From Burkholderiales bacterium (GTDB lineage: Bacteria; Pseudomonadota; Gammaproteobacteria; Burkholderiales; Burkholderiaceae_E), in the NCBI GenBank assembly GCA_026399875.1, contig JAPLQF010000015.1, positions 1 through 56,836 on the forward strand: a stretch of DNA of 56,836 bases, read 5' to 3'. A program made the position numbers and the translations under genes. This document shows, piece after piece, positions 1 to 9,100 of the stretch. The number at the start of each line of letters is the position of its first letter. Position 1 is the first letter of the stretch. The notes under the pieces are model-generated. The model did not search any database. It was not told the origin of the DNA and was given only the letters and a program-made list of their open reading frames with translations.

Positions 1-1
1 C

Positions 2-283
2 TCGTTCCGGCAGGCGCTGCATGTGCTGGGCTGGAGCGGCCAGTACAGCCCGCATGCCACTCGAACCACCGGCAGCACGCGGCTCAACGAGATGGGCTAC
101 CGGCCCGACTGGATCGAGCGCCAGCTCGCACACGTGGAGCCCAACGCGGTGCGGCGCACCTACAACCACGCCGAGTATCTGGCCGACCGCGCGGTGATGA
201 TGCAGCGCTGGGCGGATCTGTTGGATGAGTGGGAGAAGACGGCTCGCTCGACCCTGGCGCCCGGCGCCGCCGCAAGTTCGTGA
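2..283 (+). CDS. P4-type tyrosine integrase, C-terminal part
   Basis: This is the last 93 residues of a site-specific tyrosine recombinase; the start lies left of the window. The reading frame is open from base 2. The catalytic end is visible: an HATR stretch fits the HxxR box, followed by LAH and the nucleophile tyrosine in RRTYNHAEY, then the AEYL...MMQRWADLLD tail typical of prophage P4/CP4-57 integrases. These enzymes insert genomic islands, usually into tRNA genes on the 5' side of int, so the attachment site is probably outside the window. It stands 200 bp ahead of the restriction operon on the same strand, which supports reading the region to its right as an island. Activity cannot be judged without the N-terminal part. 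Confidence 0.85.
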   Translation, partial: SFRQALHVLGWSGQYSPHATRTTGSTRLNEMGYRPDWIERQLAHVEPNAVRRTYNHAEYLADRAVMMQRWADLLDEWEKTARSTLAPGAAASS

Positions 284-420
284 TCGCCCTTCGGCCGAAG
301 TGCTGACCAGGGGTGGATGAATGCGGGCGTGTTTCGTGACCGCCGACCCAGAGCACCAGTCGGCACGCGGGTAGCCAACGACGCACCCATCGCTTCTTGC
401 AAGAACGCCGTTACTGCAGA

Positions 421-449
421 TTGACAACGCTGTCGGTGGCCAGTAAGAT
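421..449 (+). promoter_or_regulatory. sigma-70 promoter for the restriction-modification operon
   Basis: A perfect -35 box TTGACA (421-426) is separated by exactly 17 bp from TAAGAT (444-449), a good -10 box. Transcription would begin near 456, about 30 bp before the first gene at 487. It is the only strong consensus promoter seen before the eight coupled genes, so it probably drives the whole operon. This is a pattern match with no experimental support. Confidence 0.65.
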
Positions 450-486
450 TAGCCTACTTGATCTGTCGTAACGAGATTTTTGCATA

Positions 487-1068
487 ATGATCCTCGGTGA
501 CCTGGCTGAAGTGCAGATGGGCTACCCCTTCCGGTCGCGAGTCGAGCACGACCCGCGCGGCACTGTCGCGGTGGTCCAGATGAAGGACATGGACGACGCA
601 GGCCTGCTGCAAGCCGACGAGGCCATTCGTGTCGTGCTCCCGCCGGGAAAGGATCACCACCTTCTGCGCCCCGGGGACTTGTTGTTCCGTTCTCGTGGGC
701 GAAGCAACGGCGCCGCACTGGTGGCAGAAGGTATTGGCAGGTCCGTTCTCGCGGCGCCGATGCTGTTGATCCGGCCCCACAGGGTGCTACCCGCCTACCT
801 CTGCTGGTACCTCAACGCGCCGGCGACCCAGGCTCAACTGTCTGCGCTGTCCGAGGGCACCTCGGTGCGGATGATCAGCGCGGAAGCATTGAAGGCCTTG
901 GACGTGCCGCTGCCATCGCCAGCCGTTCAACAGCGCATCGTGCAGGCGGCGACCTTGGCCGACCGGGAGCAATCGCTGATGGCTCGCATCGCCACACTGC
1001 GCCAGCGTCTGACCGATCACATCCTGATGAACAACGTCCACCTCTCCGCGAAAAGGGCCACCCCATGA
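487..1068 (+). CDS. half-size type I specificity subunit (HsdS-like)
   Basis: This 193-residue protein contains one target-recognition domain and one helical dimerisation segment of a type I S subunit. Its start resembles the usual beginning of a recognition domain (LGDLAEVQMGYPFRSR). RPGDLLFRSRG and PLPSPAVQQRIVQ fit the end of the domain and the conserved spacer, and a helical tail follows. Normal HsdS has two such halves and about 400 residues. Half-subunits can act as homodimers or pair with another S protein. Its stop overlaps the hsdM start (ATGA), so translation is probably coupled. A full HsdS lies downstream in the same operon. No good Shine-Dalgarno precedes the ATG, although the promoter at 421-449 is close. 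Confidence 0.8.
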   Translation: MILGDLAEVQMGYPFRSRVEHDPRGTVAVVQMKDMDDAGLLQADEAIRVVLPPGKDHHLLRPGDLLFRSRGRSNGAALVAEGIGRSVLAAPMLLIRPHRVLPAYLCWYLNAPATQAQLSALSEGTSVRMISAEALKALDVPLPSPAVQQRIVQAATLADREQSLMARIATLRQRLTDHILMNNVHLSAKRATP

Positions 1069-2624
1069 CCGACCAGCTCACCCAGCAGGACGTCAACAAC
1101 ACCGCCTGGGCTGCCTGCGACACCTTCCGGGGCGTCGTCGATCCCGCCCAGTACAAGGACTACATCCTGGTGATGCTGTTCCTGAAGTACATCAGCGATC
1201 TGTGGGCCGACCACTACGCCGAGTACAAGAAGGAGTACGGCGACAACGACGAACGCATTCGCCGCAAGCTCGAGCGCGAGCGCTTCATCCTGCCGTACGT
1301 GGAGTTCAAGGACGAGAAGACCGGCGAGGTCACCGAGCGCTTCCTGGCCGACTTCCACGCGCTGTACGAGCGCCGCAAGGCGGCCAACCTCGGCGAGTTG
1401 ATCAACATCGTGCTCGACCATATCGAGGAGGCCAACAAGGCCAAGCTCGAAGGCGTGTTCCGCAACATCGACTTCAACTCCGAGGCCAATCTCGGCAAGA
1501 CGAAAGACCGGAACCGTCGCCTCGAAAACCTGCTGGGCGACTTCGCCAGGCTCGACCTGCGTCCGACGCGCGTGTCCGAGGACGTGATCGGCGACACCTA
1601 CATCTACCTGATCGAGCGCTTCGCCTCCGATGCCGGGAAGAAGGCAGGCGAGTTCTACACCCCCAAGCAGGTTTCAAGGCTGCTGGCCCAGCTGGCCGCC
1701 CCCCAACCCGGCGATCGCATCTGCGACCCCACCTGCGGATCCGGCGGCCTGCTGATCGAGGCTGCGGCGCTGGTCGAGGCGCAAGGCAGCCGCGACTTCG
1801 CCCTGTTCGGCCAGGAGGTCAACGGCAGCACGTGGGCGCTGGCGCGCATGAACATGTTCCTGCACGGCAAGGACGCCGCCCGCATCGAATGGGGCGACAC
1901 CATCAACAGCCCGGCGCTGGTGGAGGCCGACCGCATGATGCGCTTCAACGTAGTGGTGGCCAACCCGCCCTTCAGCCTCGACAAGTGGGGCGGCGCGGAG
2001 GTCGAGGCCGACCGCTACAGCCGCTTCTGGCGCGGCCTGCCACCCAAGTCCAAAGGCGACTACGCGTTCATCACCCACATGATCGAAACCGCGCTGCCGC
2101 AAGAGGGCCGTGTGGCCGTGGTGGTGCCCCACGGGGTGCTGTTCCGGGGCGGTGCAGAGGGCCGCATCCGCCGCGCCCTGATCGAGGAGAACCTGCTCGA
2201 TGCGGTCATCGGCCTGCCGGGCAACCTGTTCCCCACCACCTCGATTCCGGTCGCCATTCTGGTCTTCGAACGCGCCCGCGAAAAGGGCGGCGCCCGCGAG
2301 GCCTGCCAGGACGTCCTGTTCATCGACGCCAGCCGCGACTACCAGAGCGGCAAGAACCAGAACGCGCTGCTGGATGAGCACATGAGCAAGGTACTCGCCA
2401 CCTTCCGAGCCCGCCAGCCGGTGGACAAGTATGCCCATGTGGCCAGCCTGCAGGAACTCGCCGACAACGACTTCAACCTCAACATCCCCCGCTACGTGGA
2501 CACCTTCGAGGAGGAAGAGGAGATCGACGTCGCTGCCGTCGAGCGGGAGATCGAGCGTCTGGAAGGCGAGCTGGCCGAGGTGCGCGTGCGCATGAAGCAG
2601 TACCTCAAGGAACTTGGCGTATGA
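1065..2624 (+). CDS. hsdM: type I restriction-modification methyltransferase subunit HsdM
   Basis: HsdM is the N6-adenine methyltransferase subunit, joining HsdS to form the modification enzyme and HsdR to form the nuclease. The 519-residue length is normal. An N-terminal HsdM helical domain (about residues 10-150) is followed by the SAM-binding motif I DPTCGSGG (residues 221-228) and the catalytic motif IV NPPF (300-303). The C-terminal end (about 485-519) is a charged coiled coil that normally contacts HsdS. The start codon overlaps the preceding half-HsdS gene and the stop overlaps the RhuM-family gene, both as ATGA, so the three should be translated together. Confidence 0.95.
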   Translation: MTDQLTQQDVNNTAWAACDTFRGVVDPAQYKDYILVMLFLKYISDLWADHYAEYKKEYGDNDERIRRKLERERFILPYVEFKDEKTGEVTERFLADFHALYERRKAANLGELINIVLDHIEEANKAKLEGVFRNIDFNSEANLGKTKDRNRRLENLLGDFARLDLRPTRVSEDVIGDTYIYLIERFASDAGKKAGEFYTPKQVSRLLAQLAAPQPGDRICDPTCGSGGLLIEAAALVEAQGSRDFALFGQEVNGSTWALARMNMFLHGKDAARIEWGDTINSPALVEADRMMRFNVVVANPPFSLDKWGGAEVEADRYSRFWRGLPPKSKGDYAFITHMIETALPQEGRVAVVVPHGVLFRGGAEGRIRRALIEENLLDAVIGLPGNLFPTTSIPVAILVFERAREKGGAREACQDVLFIDASRDYQSGKNQNALLDEHMSKVLATFRARQPVDKYAHVASLQELADNDFNLNIPRYVDTFEEEEEIDVAAVEREIERLEGELAEVRVRMKQYLKELGV

Positions 2625-3643
2625 GCGGCGGCGAACTGATCCTCTACACCGCCGAGGATGGCAGCGCTGCGATCCAACTGCGCGCGGAGGGCGGTACGGT
2701 GTGGCTCACCCAGCTGGAGATGGCCACCCTGTTCGACACCTCCAAGCAGAACGTCAGCCTGCACATCAAGAACATCCTGGCCGAGGGTGAGCTAGCCGAG
2801 GCGGCAACTGTCAAGGAATCCTTGACAGTTCAAACCGAGGGCAAGCGGCAGGTACGCCGCGGCAACCTGCTCTACAACCTCGACATGATCCTGGCCGTCG
2901 GCTACCGGGTGCGATCCCCGCGTGGCACCCAGTTCCGCCAGTGGGCCACCACCCACCTGCGCGAATTCCTCGTCAAGGGCTTCGTGCTGGACGACGCCCG
3001 CCTCAAGGAGCCAGGCGGCTGGGACTACTTCGACGAACTGCTGGCGCGCATACGGGATATCCGCGCTTCGGAGAAGCGCTTCTACCAGAAGATCCGCGAC
3101 ATCTACGCCACCGCCGTGGACTACGACGGCAAGTCCGAGGCCGCCCAGCTGTTCTTCAAGAAAGTGCAGAACAAGATGCTGTGGGCCGTCACTGGCCACA
3201 CCGCGCCCGAACTCATCGCCGACCGCGCCGATCCCGCCCTGCCCAATATGGGCCTGACCACCTGGGCCGGCAACCGGGTGCGCAAGCAGGACGTCACCGT
3301 CGCGAAGAACTACCTGAGCCGCGAAGAGATCGAGGCCCTGGACCGCATCGTGGTCATGTACCTCGACTACGCCGAGGACCAGGCCCAGCGCCGCCGCACC
3401 CTGACCATGCGCGACTGGGAAGACAAGCTCGACGCCTTCCTGCAGTTCAACGAACGCGAGGTGCTGACCCACGCCGGGAAGCTGCGCGCGGATGTAGCGG
3501 AGAAGCTGGCGCTGGAGCGCTATGAGAGTTTCGACGCGGCACGGCGCGAGGCGACGCGGCTGGCGGCGGATGCGGAGGATATCGCGGCGCTGGAACAGAC
3601 CGAGCGGCAGCTGGAAAGCAAAGGGCGGGGGAAGAAGAAATGA
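2621..3643 (+). CDS. RhuM-family protein inside the RM operon
   Basis: The 340-residue product matches the RhuM family, named from a Salmonella pathogenicity-island gene and common in type I RM operons. The N-terminal third has the typical ELILYTAEDG start, a WLTQLEMATLFDTSKQNVSLH helix-turn-helix-like segment and the LDMILAVGYRVRSPRG box. The C-terminal half is alpha-helical and charged. The biochemical role is not established; DNA binding is inferred from the N-terminal motif. It overlaps hsdM and hsdS by ATGA junctions, so it is an integral operon member rather than an insertion. It is a plausible accessory to, or regulator of, the RM complex. Confidence 0.85.
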   Translation: MSGGELILYTAEDGSAAIQLRAEGGTVWLTQLEMATLFDTSKQNVSLHIKNILAEGELAEAATVKESLTVQTEGKRQVRRGNLLYNLDMILAVGYRVRSPRGTQFRQWATTHLREFLVKGFVLDDARLKEPGGWDYFDELLARIRDIRASEKRFYQKIRDIYATAVDYDGKSEAAQLFFKKVQNKMLWAVTGHTAPELIADRADPALPNMGLTTWAGNRVRKQDVTVAKNYLSREEIEALDRIVVMYLDYAEDQAQRRRTLTMRDWEDKLDAFLQFNEREVLTHAGKLRADVAEKLALERYESFDAARREATRLAADAEDIAALEQTERQLESKGRGKKK

Positions 3644-4902
3644 CGCTCGAAACCACCGCCCAGTACAAAGACAACGCGACTCAGCAACCTACAGCTCACC
3701 ACTTCGACGAATATCCACTCGGAGAAATTGCAATGGTGCAACAGGGCTACACCTTCAGTCCTAGCTATCAAGGTCAAGCGACAGGAAAATGGCTGTACGT
3801 AAAGGTCGGCGACCTCAACGCGCATGGAAATATAAAGTATCTCGACAGGACCCTCAATTACGTCGATGACATTGTCGTCGAAGAGATGGGCGCGACGCCA
3901 TTTCTACCTGGAAGCATCGTGTTCCCGCGAGTGGGTGCGGCACTAAGAAACAACAACAAACGCATCCTTCGATACGCAAGCCTCACGGACGATAACGTAA
4001 TCGTTGTTACGGTGAGGGATCAATACTCTTGTTCTGCCGAATACCTTTACTACTGGTTCGATTTTCAAGATCTACGACGGTTCAGCAATGACGGCACAGT
4101 CCCTGTAATCAACGGAACGAACCTCAAAGGCCAACGCGTCCCATTGCCTAGCTTTGCGGTTCAGCAGGAGATTGCCAGCCTTCTGTCGACCTGGGACACC
4201 GCTATCCAGAAGTCCGAGCAACTGATCGCGGCAAAGGAACAGCACTACAGTCACAAACTGTCGCGCCTAATCAGCCGGGGCCAACACCCGCACGCGCATG
4301 TCGGCACCTTTGCCGAGGAAGTCTCCACCCGCAATCGTGGTGGAAACGGGGCCCGGGTCCTGAGCGTGACCAACTCGAGCGGCTTTGTGCTGCCGGAAGA
4401 CCAGTTCGAGCGCCGCGTTGCCAGCGCCGACCTGTCCAACTACAAGGTCGTGCACCGTGGGCAGTACGCCTACAACCCATCGCGCATTAACGTCGGCTCC
4501 ATCGCCCGCCTCGATGGCTGGGACGATGGCGTGCTCAGCCCGATGTATGTCGTGTTCCGACTCGACGAGAACAAGGTCAGCTCGGACTACTTCCTGCACT
4601 GGCTGAACTCCCACGAAGCCCGTCAGCGCATCAAGAACAGCGCACAGGGCAGCGTCCGCGAGACTGTGTCTTTCTCGGAGTTCGCCGCGATCACTATTCC
4701 GCTGCCGGCCCTACCCACCCAAACTGCCATCGCTCGCTACCTCAACGTCCTGCGCGAGGAGATTGACCTGCTTGGTCAGTCCGTCGCAGCGCTGATGGCC
4801 CAGAAGCGCGGGCTGATGCAGAAGCTGTTGACCGGCCAGTGGCGTTTGAAGCCGGAGGATTCCGACCCAACAATCCAAACAAAGGAGATCGCCAATGGCT
4901 GA
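3640..4902 (+). CDS. hsdS: type I specificity subunit HsdS, two recognition domains
   Basis: This 420-residue S subunit has the full two-domain layout. The first target-recognition domain spans about residues 20-175 and ends in FAVQQEIASLLSTWD, followed by a central helix. The second spans about 215-360 and ends in LPALPTQTAIARYL, followed by a helix carrying the common AQKRGLMQKLLTGQWRL signature. Each recognition domain reads one half of a bipartite target; the target cannot be predicted from sequence alone. The first domain (bases 3700-4250) is visibly less GC-rich than the surrounding hsd genes, which fits domain exchange by horizontal transfer. The start overlaps the RhuM-family gene, and the end overlaps the DUF2188 gene by 8 bases. 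Confidence 0.93.
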   Translation: MTLETTAQYKDNATQQPTAHHFDEYPLGEIAMVQQGYTFSPSYQGQATGKWLYVKVGDLNAHGNIKYLDRTLNYVDDIVVEEMGATPFLPGSIVFPRVGAALRNNNKRILRYASLTDDNVIVVTVRDQYSCSAEYLYYWFDFQDLRRFSNDGTVPVINGTNLKGQRVPLPSFAVQQEIASLLSTWDTAIQKSEQLIAAKEQHYSHKLSRLISRGQHPHAHVGTFAEEVSTRNRGGNGARVLSVTNSSGFVLPEDQFERRVASADLSNYKVVHRGQYAYNPSRINVGSIARLDGWDDGVLSPMYVVFRLDENKVSSDYFLHWLNSHEARQRIKNSAQGSVRETVSFSEFAAITIPLPALPTQTAIARYLNVLREEIDLLGQSVAALMAQKRGLMQKLLTGQWRLKPEDSDPTIQTKEIANG

Positions 4903-5125
4903 CACGAAAAAATTCTGGACCCAGCAGCGCCCCGATGGGAAATGGGAGAGCAAACGCGAAGGCGGTGAGCGTGCCTCCAAAGTCACGGAAACCCAGGCGG
5001 AAGCCTGGGCTCACACTAAAGCCAAGGCAAAGGAATCGGGCGGCGAAGCCTTTCTCAAAGGGCGCGACGAAAAAATCCGTGAACGCAATACATACGGTAA
5101 AGATCCGTACCCTCCGAAGGGCTAG
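4895..5125 (+). CDS. small DUF2188-family protein
   Basis: A 76-residue, highly charged protein whose FW...PDGKWESKREGGERAS start and IRERNTYGKDPYPPKG end match the DUF2188 family. Members are small proteins of unknown function, often beside mobile-element or defence genes. There is no signal peptide or membrane segment. It overlaps hsdS by 8 bases and is followed after 3 bases by the DUF4917 gene, so it is probably co-translated with that gene. A regulatory or partner role toward the next protein is possible but only inferred. Confidence 0.75.
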   Translation: MADTKKFWTQQRPDGKWESKREGGERASKVTETQAEAWAHTKAKAKESGGEAFLKGRDEKIRERNTYGKDPYPPKG

Positions 5126-5128
5126 CGC

Positions 5129-6199
5129 ATGGCAACGATCCTCACATTTGATGATGCGATCAAACACTCTGCGCGCTTCAAAAAGCGCCATCTTCTGCTT
5201 GGTAATGGGTTTAGCATCGCCTGCCGCCCGGAGATCTTCACTTACGGCTCACTCTTTGAGCAGGCCGACTTCTCATCGGCACCGAGGCTTCCGGCCGTAT
5301 TCAACGCGGTTGGCGTGACCGACTTCGAGCACGTCATCAAGATGCTTGAGGATGCATCGCGCGTCATCCCTGTCTATTCGCGAGAGGCGGTCGAAGTTGC
5401 GAAGCAGATGGCGGCAGATGCGGAATCGTTAAAAGATATTTTGATTCAGACGGTCGCGAGTAACCACCCGAATATCCCCAACGAGATCGCTGATGAAAAG
5501 TTTTGGGCATGCCGAAGGTTTTTGTCACATTTCCTAGGTGAAGCGAACAAGGACGGTAAGGTCTATACCCTGAACTACGATCTACTGCTCTATTGGACAC
5601 TTATGCATGAAGACATGGGACTCAGTGATCCAGTAAAGCTTGCATTCAACGACGGGTTTGGGCGCGACGAGGATACCGAACCTGAGTATGTGAATTGGAT
5701 GGGCGAGAGCGGCGCGCATGCACAACGTGTGCACTATCTGCACGGCGCGCTCCACCTGTTCGATGCGGGCGCAGATCTGCAGAAGTATACGTGGGTGAAT
5801 ACTGGAAAACCGCTGCTGGAACAGGCGCGGGAGGCAATGAATGCCAACAAGTTCCCGCTGTTTGTGGCAGAGGGAATGAGCAATCAAAAGCTAGCGAAAA
5901 TAAAGCACAGCGCTTACCTACATCACTCCTACAAAAGCTTTTCTTCGCAGATGGCGCAGCGCAATGATGGGCTTTTCATTTTCGGCCACAGCCTCGCAGA
6001 CAACGACCAACACATACTTAAGAAAATTGCGCGCGGAAAGATCGAACAGGTCTACGTGGGTCTCTATGGAGACCCTGAAAACGACCTGAACAAGCGGATC
6101 CGGAGTGCCGCGAATGCCCTGGCACATTCTCGCGACGCGCGCTTCGCTATAGACGTTGCTTTCTTCGATGCTGCGTCGGCCGAAGTTTGGGGGGCATGA
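5129..6199 (+). CDS. DUF4917-family protein with SIR2-like motifs
   Basis: This 356-residue protein resembles the DUF4917 family. Four short motifs appear in the order and character expected of SIR2-like NAD-hydrolysing domains: GNGFS (residues 25-29, compare GAGxS), TLNYD (147-151, compare TxNYD), YLHG (203-206, compare HLHG with the catalytic histidine) and FGHSLADND (285-293, compare GYSxxD). I therefore infer a SIR2-like fold and a possible NADase effector, as in several abortive-infection systems; the family itself has no assigned activity that I know of. It is translationally linked to the DUF2188 gene and its stop overlaps the hsdR start (ATGA), so it is made together with the RM machinery. 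Confidence 0.7.
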   Translation: MATILTFDDAIKHSARFKKRHLLLGNGFSIACRPEIFTYGSLFEQADFSSAPRLPAVFNAVGVTDFEHVIKMLEDASRVIPVYSREAVEVAKQMAADAESLKDILIQTVASNHPNIPNEIADEKFWACRRFLSHFLGEANKDGKVYTLNYDLLLYWTLMHEDMGLSDPVKLAFNDGFGRDEDTEPEYVNWMGESGAHAQRVHYLHGALHLFDAGADLQKYTWVNTGKPLLEQAREAMNANKFPLFVAEGMSNQKLAKIKHSAYLHHSYKSFSSQMAQRNDGLFIFGHSLADNDQHILKKIARGKIEQVYVGLYGDPENDLNKRIRSAANALAHSRDARFAIDVAFFDAASAEVWGA

Positions 6200-9100
6200 T
6201 CATGGACACGTTCCGCTTCGACGAAAAGTACCTCTCCCAGATCCCTGCCCTGCAGGTGCTGGTCAACCTGGGCTACCAGTACCTGACGCCCGCCGAGGCG
6301 GTGGTCGCCCGGGGCGGGAAGGCCAGTAATGTGCTGCTGGAAGAAATCCTGCGCGAGCAGTTGAAGAAGCTGAACCGCATCCAGCACAAGAGCGGCAGCT
6401 ACCTCTTCAGCGAGGAGAACGTCCAGAGTGCCATCCAGCGCCTGAAGAACGTCAAGTACGACGGGCTGCTCAAGACCAACGAAGCGGTCTACGACCTGCT
6501 GACATTGGGTGTGGCCCTGGAGCAGTCCATCGAAGGCGACCTGAAGAGCTTCACGCTGAACTACGTGGACTGGCGCAACCCGGCCAACAACGTCTACCAC
6601 GTCACCGCCGAGTTTACGGTGGATCGCACTCGCAGCATCGAGACCTGCCGGCCGGACGTGGTGCTGTTCGTCAACGGCATTCCCTTCGCGGTGATCGAGT
6701 GCAAGTCACCCAAGGTGGAGGTGGCTCAGGCCATCTCGCAGACCATCCGCAACCAGCGCGACGAGTACATCCCGCGCCTGTTCACCTATGTGCAGACGTT
6801 GCTGGCGGTGAACAAGAATGAGGCCCGTTACGCCACCACCGGCACCCCGGCCAAGTTCTGGTCGAAATGGAAGGAGGACGTAGCGGATGCGGAGTTGGCG
6901 CCACTGCTGGAGCGCCCGCTACCTGAATCGGTCAAGTCCTCGCTGTTCGACCTGGCCTTTGCAGACCTGGGCGTGCGCGAGGAGGCGGCGCCCTATCTGG
7001 TCGGCCGACAGGTGACCGAGCAGGACCGGGCGCTTTACGCCCTGTGCCGGCCGGAACGCCTGCTGGACATGGCCTGGGCCTATACCGTGTTCGACGGGGG
7101 CGTGCGCAAGATCGCGCGCTACCAGCAGGTGTTTGCGATTCGCGAGGTCCTCGCTCGCGTCAAGCAGGCGGACGACAGTGGCAAGCGCCGGGGTGGCATC
7201 GTCTGGCACACCCAGGGCTCGGGCAAGTCGCTTACCATGGTCATGCTGGCTCGCGCGCTGGCGCTGGAACCCGCCATCCGGAACCCGCGCATCGTGCTGG
7301 TGACCGACCGGGTGGACCTCGACAAGCAACTGGGCAACACCTTTGCCGCCTGCGGCCTCTCCCCAGACCGCGCCGAGAGTGGTCGCCATCTGGTTGAACT
7401 GGTGTCCGATGGAAAGGCGCACATCGTCACCACGCTGGTGCACAAATTCGACAAGGCTCTGGCCTACAAGAAGTTCAGCGATGCCTCGCCGGACGTTTTC
7501 GTGCTGGTGGACGAAACCCAGCGTACCCAGCTGGGCGGGTATTCCGCGCGCATGCGACAGATGTTCCCGAACGCCTGCTACATCGGCTTCACAGGGACGC
7601 CACTCTTGAGTCGCGAGAAGAGCGACGTGGCCAGGTTCGGAGGCGTGATCCACACGTATGCCATCGATCAGGCGGTGGCCGACGGCGCCATCGTGCCGCT
7701 GCTCTACGAAGGGCGCATGGTGGAGCTGGAGCAGAACCAGGCGGCCATCGACGTGTGGTTCGATCGCCACACCCAGGGACTGACCGACCCGCAGAAGGTG
7801 GATCTGAAAAAGAAGTTCGCGCGCGCCGAGATGCTGAACAAGGCCGAGCAGGTGATCTACATGCGCGCCTTCGACATCAGCGAGCACTACCGGCAGAACT
7901 GGCAAGGTACCGGCTTCAAGGCGCAGCTGGTGGCACCCAACAAGGCCGCTGCGCTGCGCTACAAGACGTTTCTGGACGAGCTCGGCGCGGTCACCAGCGA
8001 TGTGATCATCTCGCCGCCGGATCAGCGCGAGGGCTTCGACGAAGTCGATGCCGATGAATCCACCGATGCGGTGGTCGCCTTCTGGCAGCGCATGATGAAG
8101 CGCTATGGCTCCGAGGAGGACTACGTCAAGCAGATCGTCAACGCGTTCAAGTTCGGCGACGAACCCGAAATCCTGATCGTGGTGGACAAGCTGCTCACCG
8201 GCTTCGACGCGCCGCGCAACACAGTGCTGTATCTGACCCGCCGGCTCAAGGATCACTCCCTCCTGCAGGCCATCGCTCGGGTCAACCGCCTGTACGAGGA
8301 CGACAGTGGCGGCCGAACCAAGGACTTCGGCTACATCATCGACTACGCTGGAGTGCTGGGTGACCTGGATCAGGCCCTCAGCACCTACAGCGCCCTTGAT
8401 GGCTTTGAAGAGGGCGACATCAAGGGCGCGCTGACCTCGATTCACGACGAGACCCGGGCGTTACCACAGCGTCATGCCGAGTTGTGGGATGTCTTCAAGA
8501 CGGTGAAGAACCGCCAGGACGAGGAAGCCTTCGAGCAGTTGTTAGCCGATGAAAAGTTGCGCGGCAGCTTCTATGAGCGCCTTTCGGCCTACGCCAAAAC
8601 TTTGGCAATCGCGCTTTCCAGCGAGCGGTTTATCACTGAAACGCCAGAGCAGAAACTCCGTGCTTACAAGGGCGACCTGAAGCGCTTCATGAACCTCAAG
8701 GCGGCGGTCAAGCGTCGCTACGCGGAAGTAGTGGATTACCGCGATTTCGAGCCCCGCATCCAGAAGCTGCTGGATACGCACATCTCGGCATCCGAGGTCA
8801 TGCAGCTGAACGCGCCTGTGAACATTTTCGACGAGGCCGCATTCCAGAAGGTGGTGGAGGAGCAGGTGGCCGGTAGCGAACAGAGTCTCGGCGCGAAGGC
8901 CGATATGATCGCTCACGCGACGAGACGGGCCATCACGGAACGACTCGAACAGGACCCAGCCTTCTATGAGAAGTTCTCGGCGCTGATCCAGCAGGCTATC
9001 GATGACTACCGGGCGAAGAGGCTTTCGGACCAGGACTACCTGCACCGAGTCGCGGAGATCAAGGACGCCGTCGTGTCGCGCAAGGGCGAGGATCTGCCAC

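Noticed and set aside
1..283. A tRNA or att site next to the integrase
   Set aside because: No tRNA-like cloverleaf was found near the integrase end; the att site is expected upstream, outside the window.
6187..6195. TTG start of hsdR at 6187
   Set aside because: The ATG at 6196 overlaps the preceding stop as ATGA, like the other junctions of the operon, and gives the family-like start.
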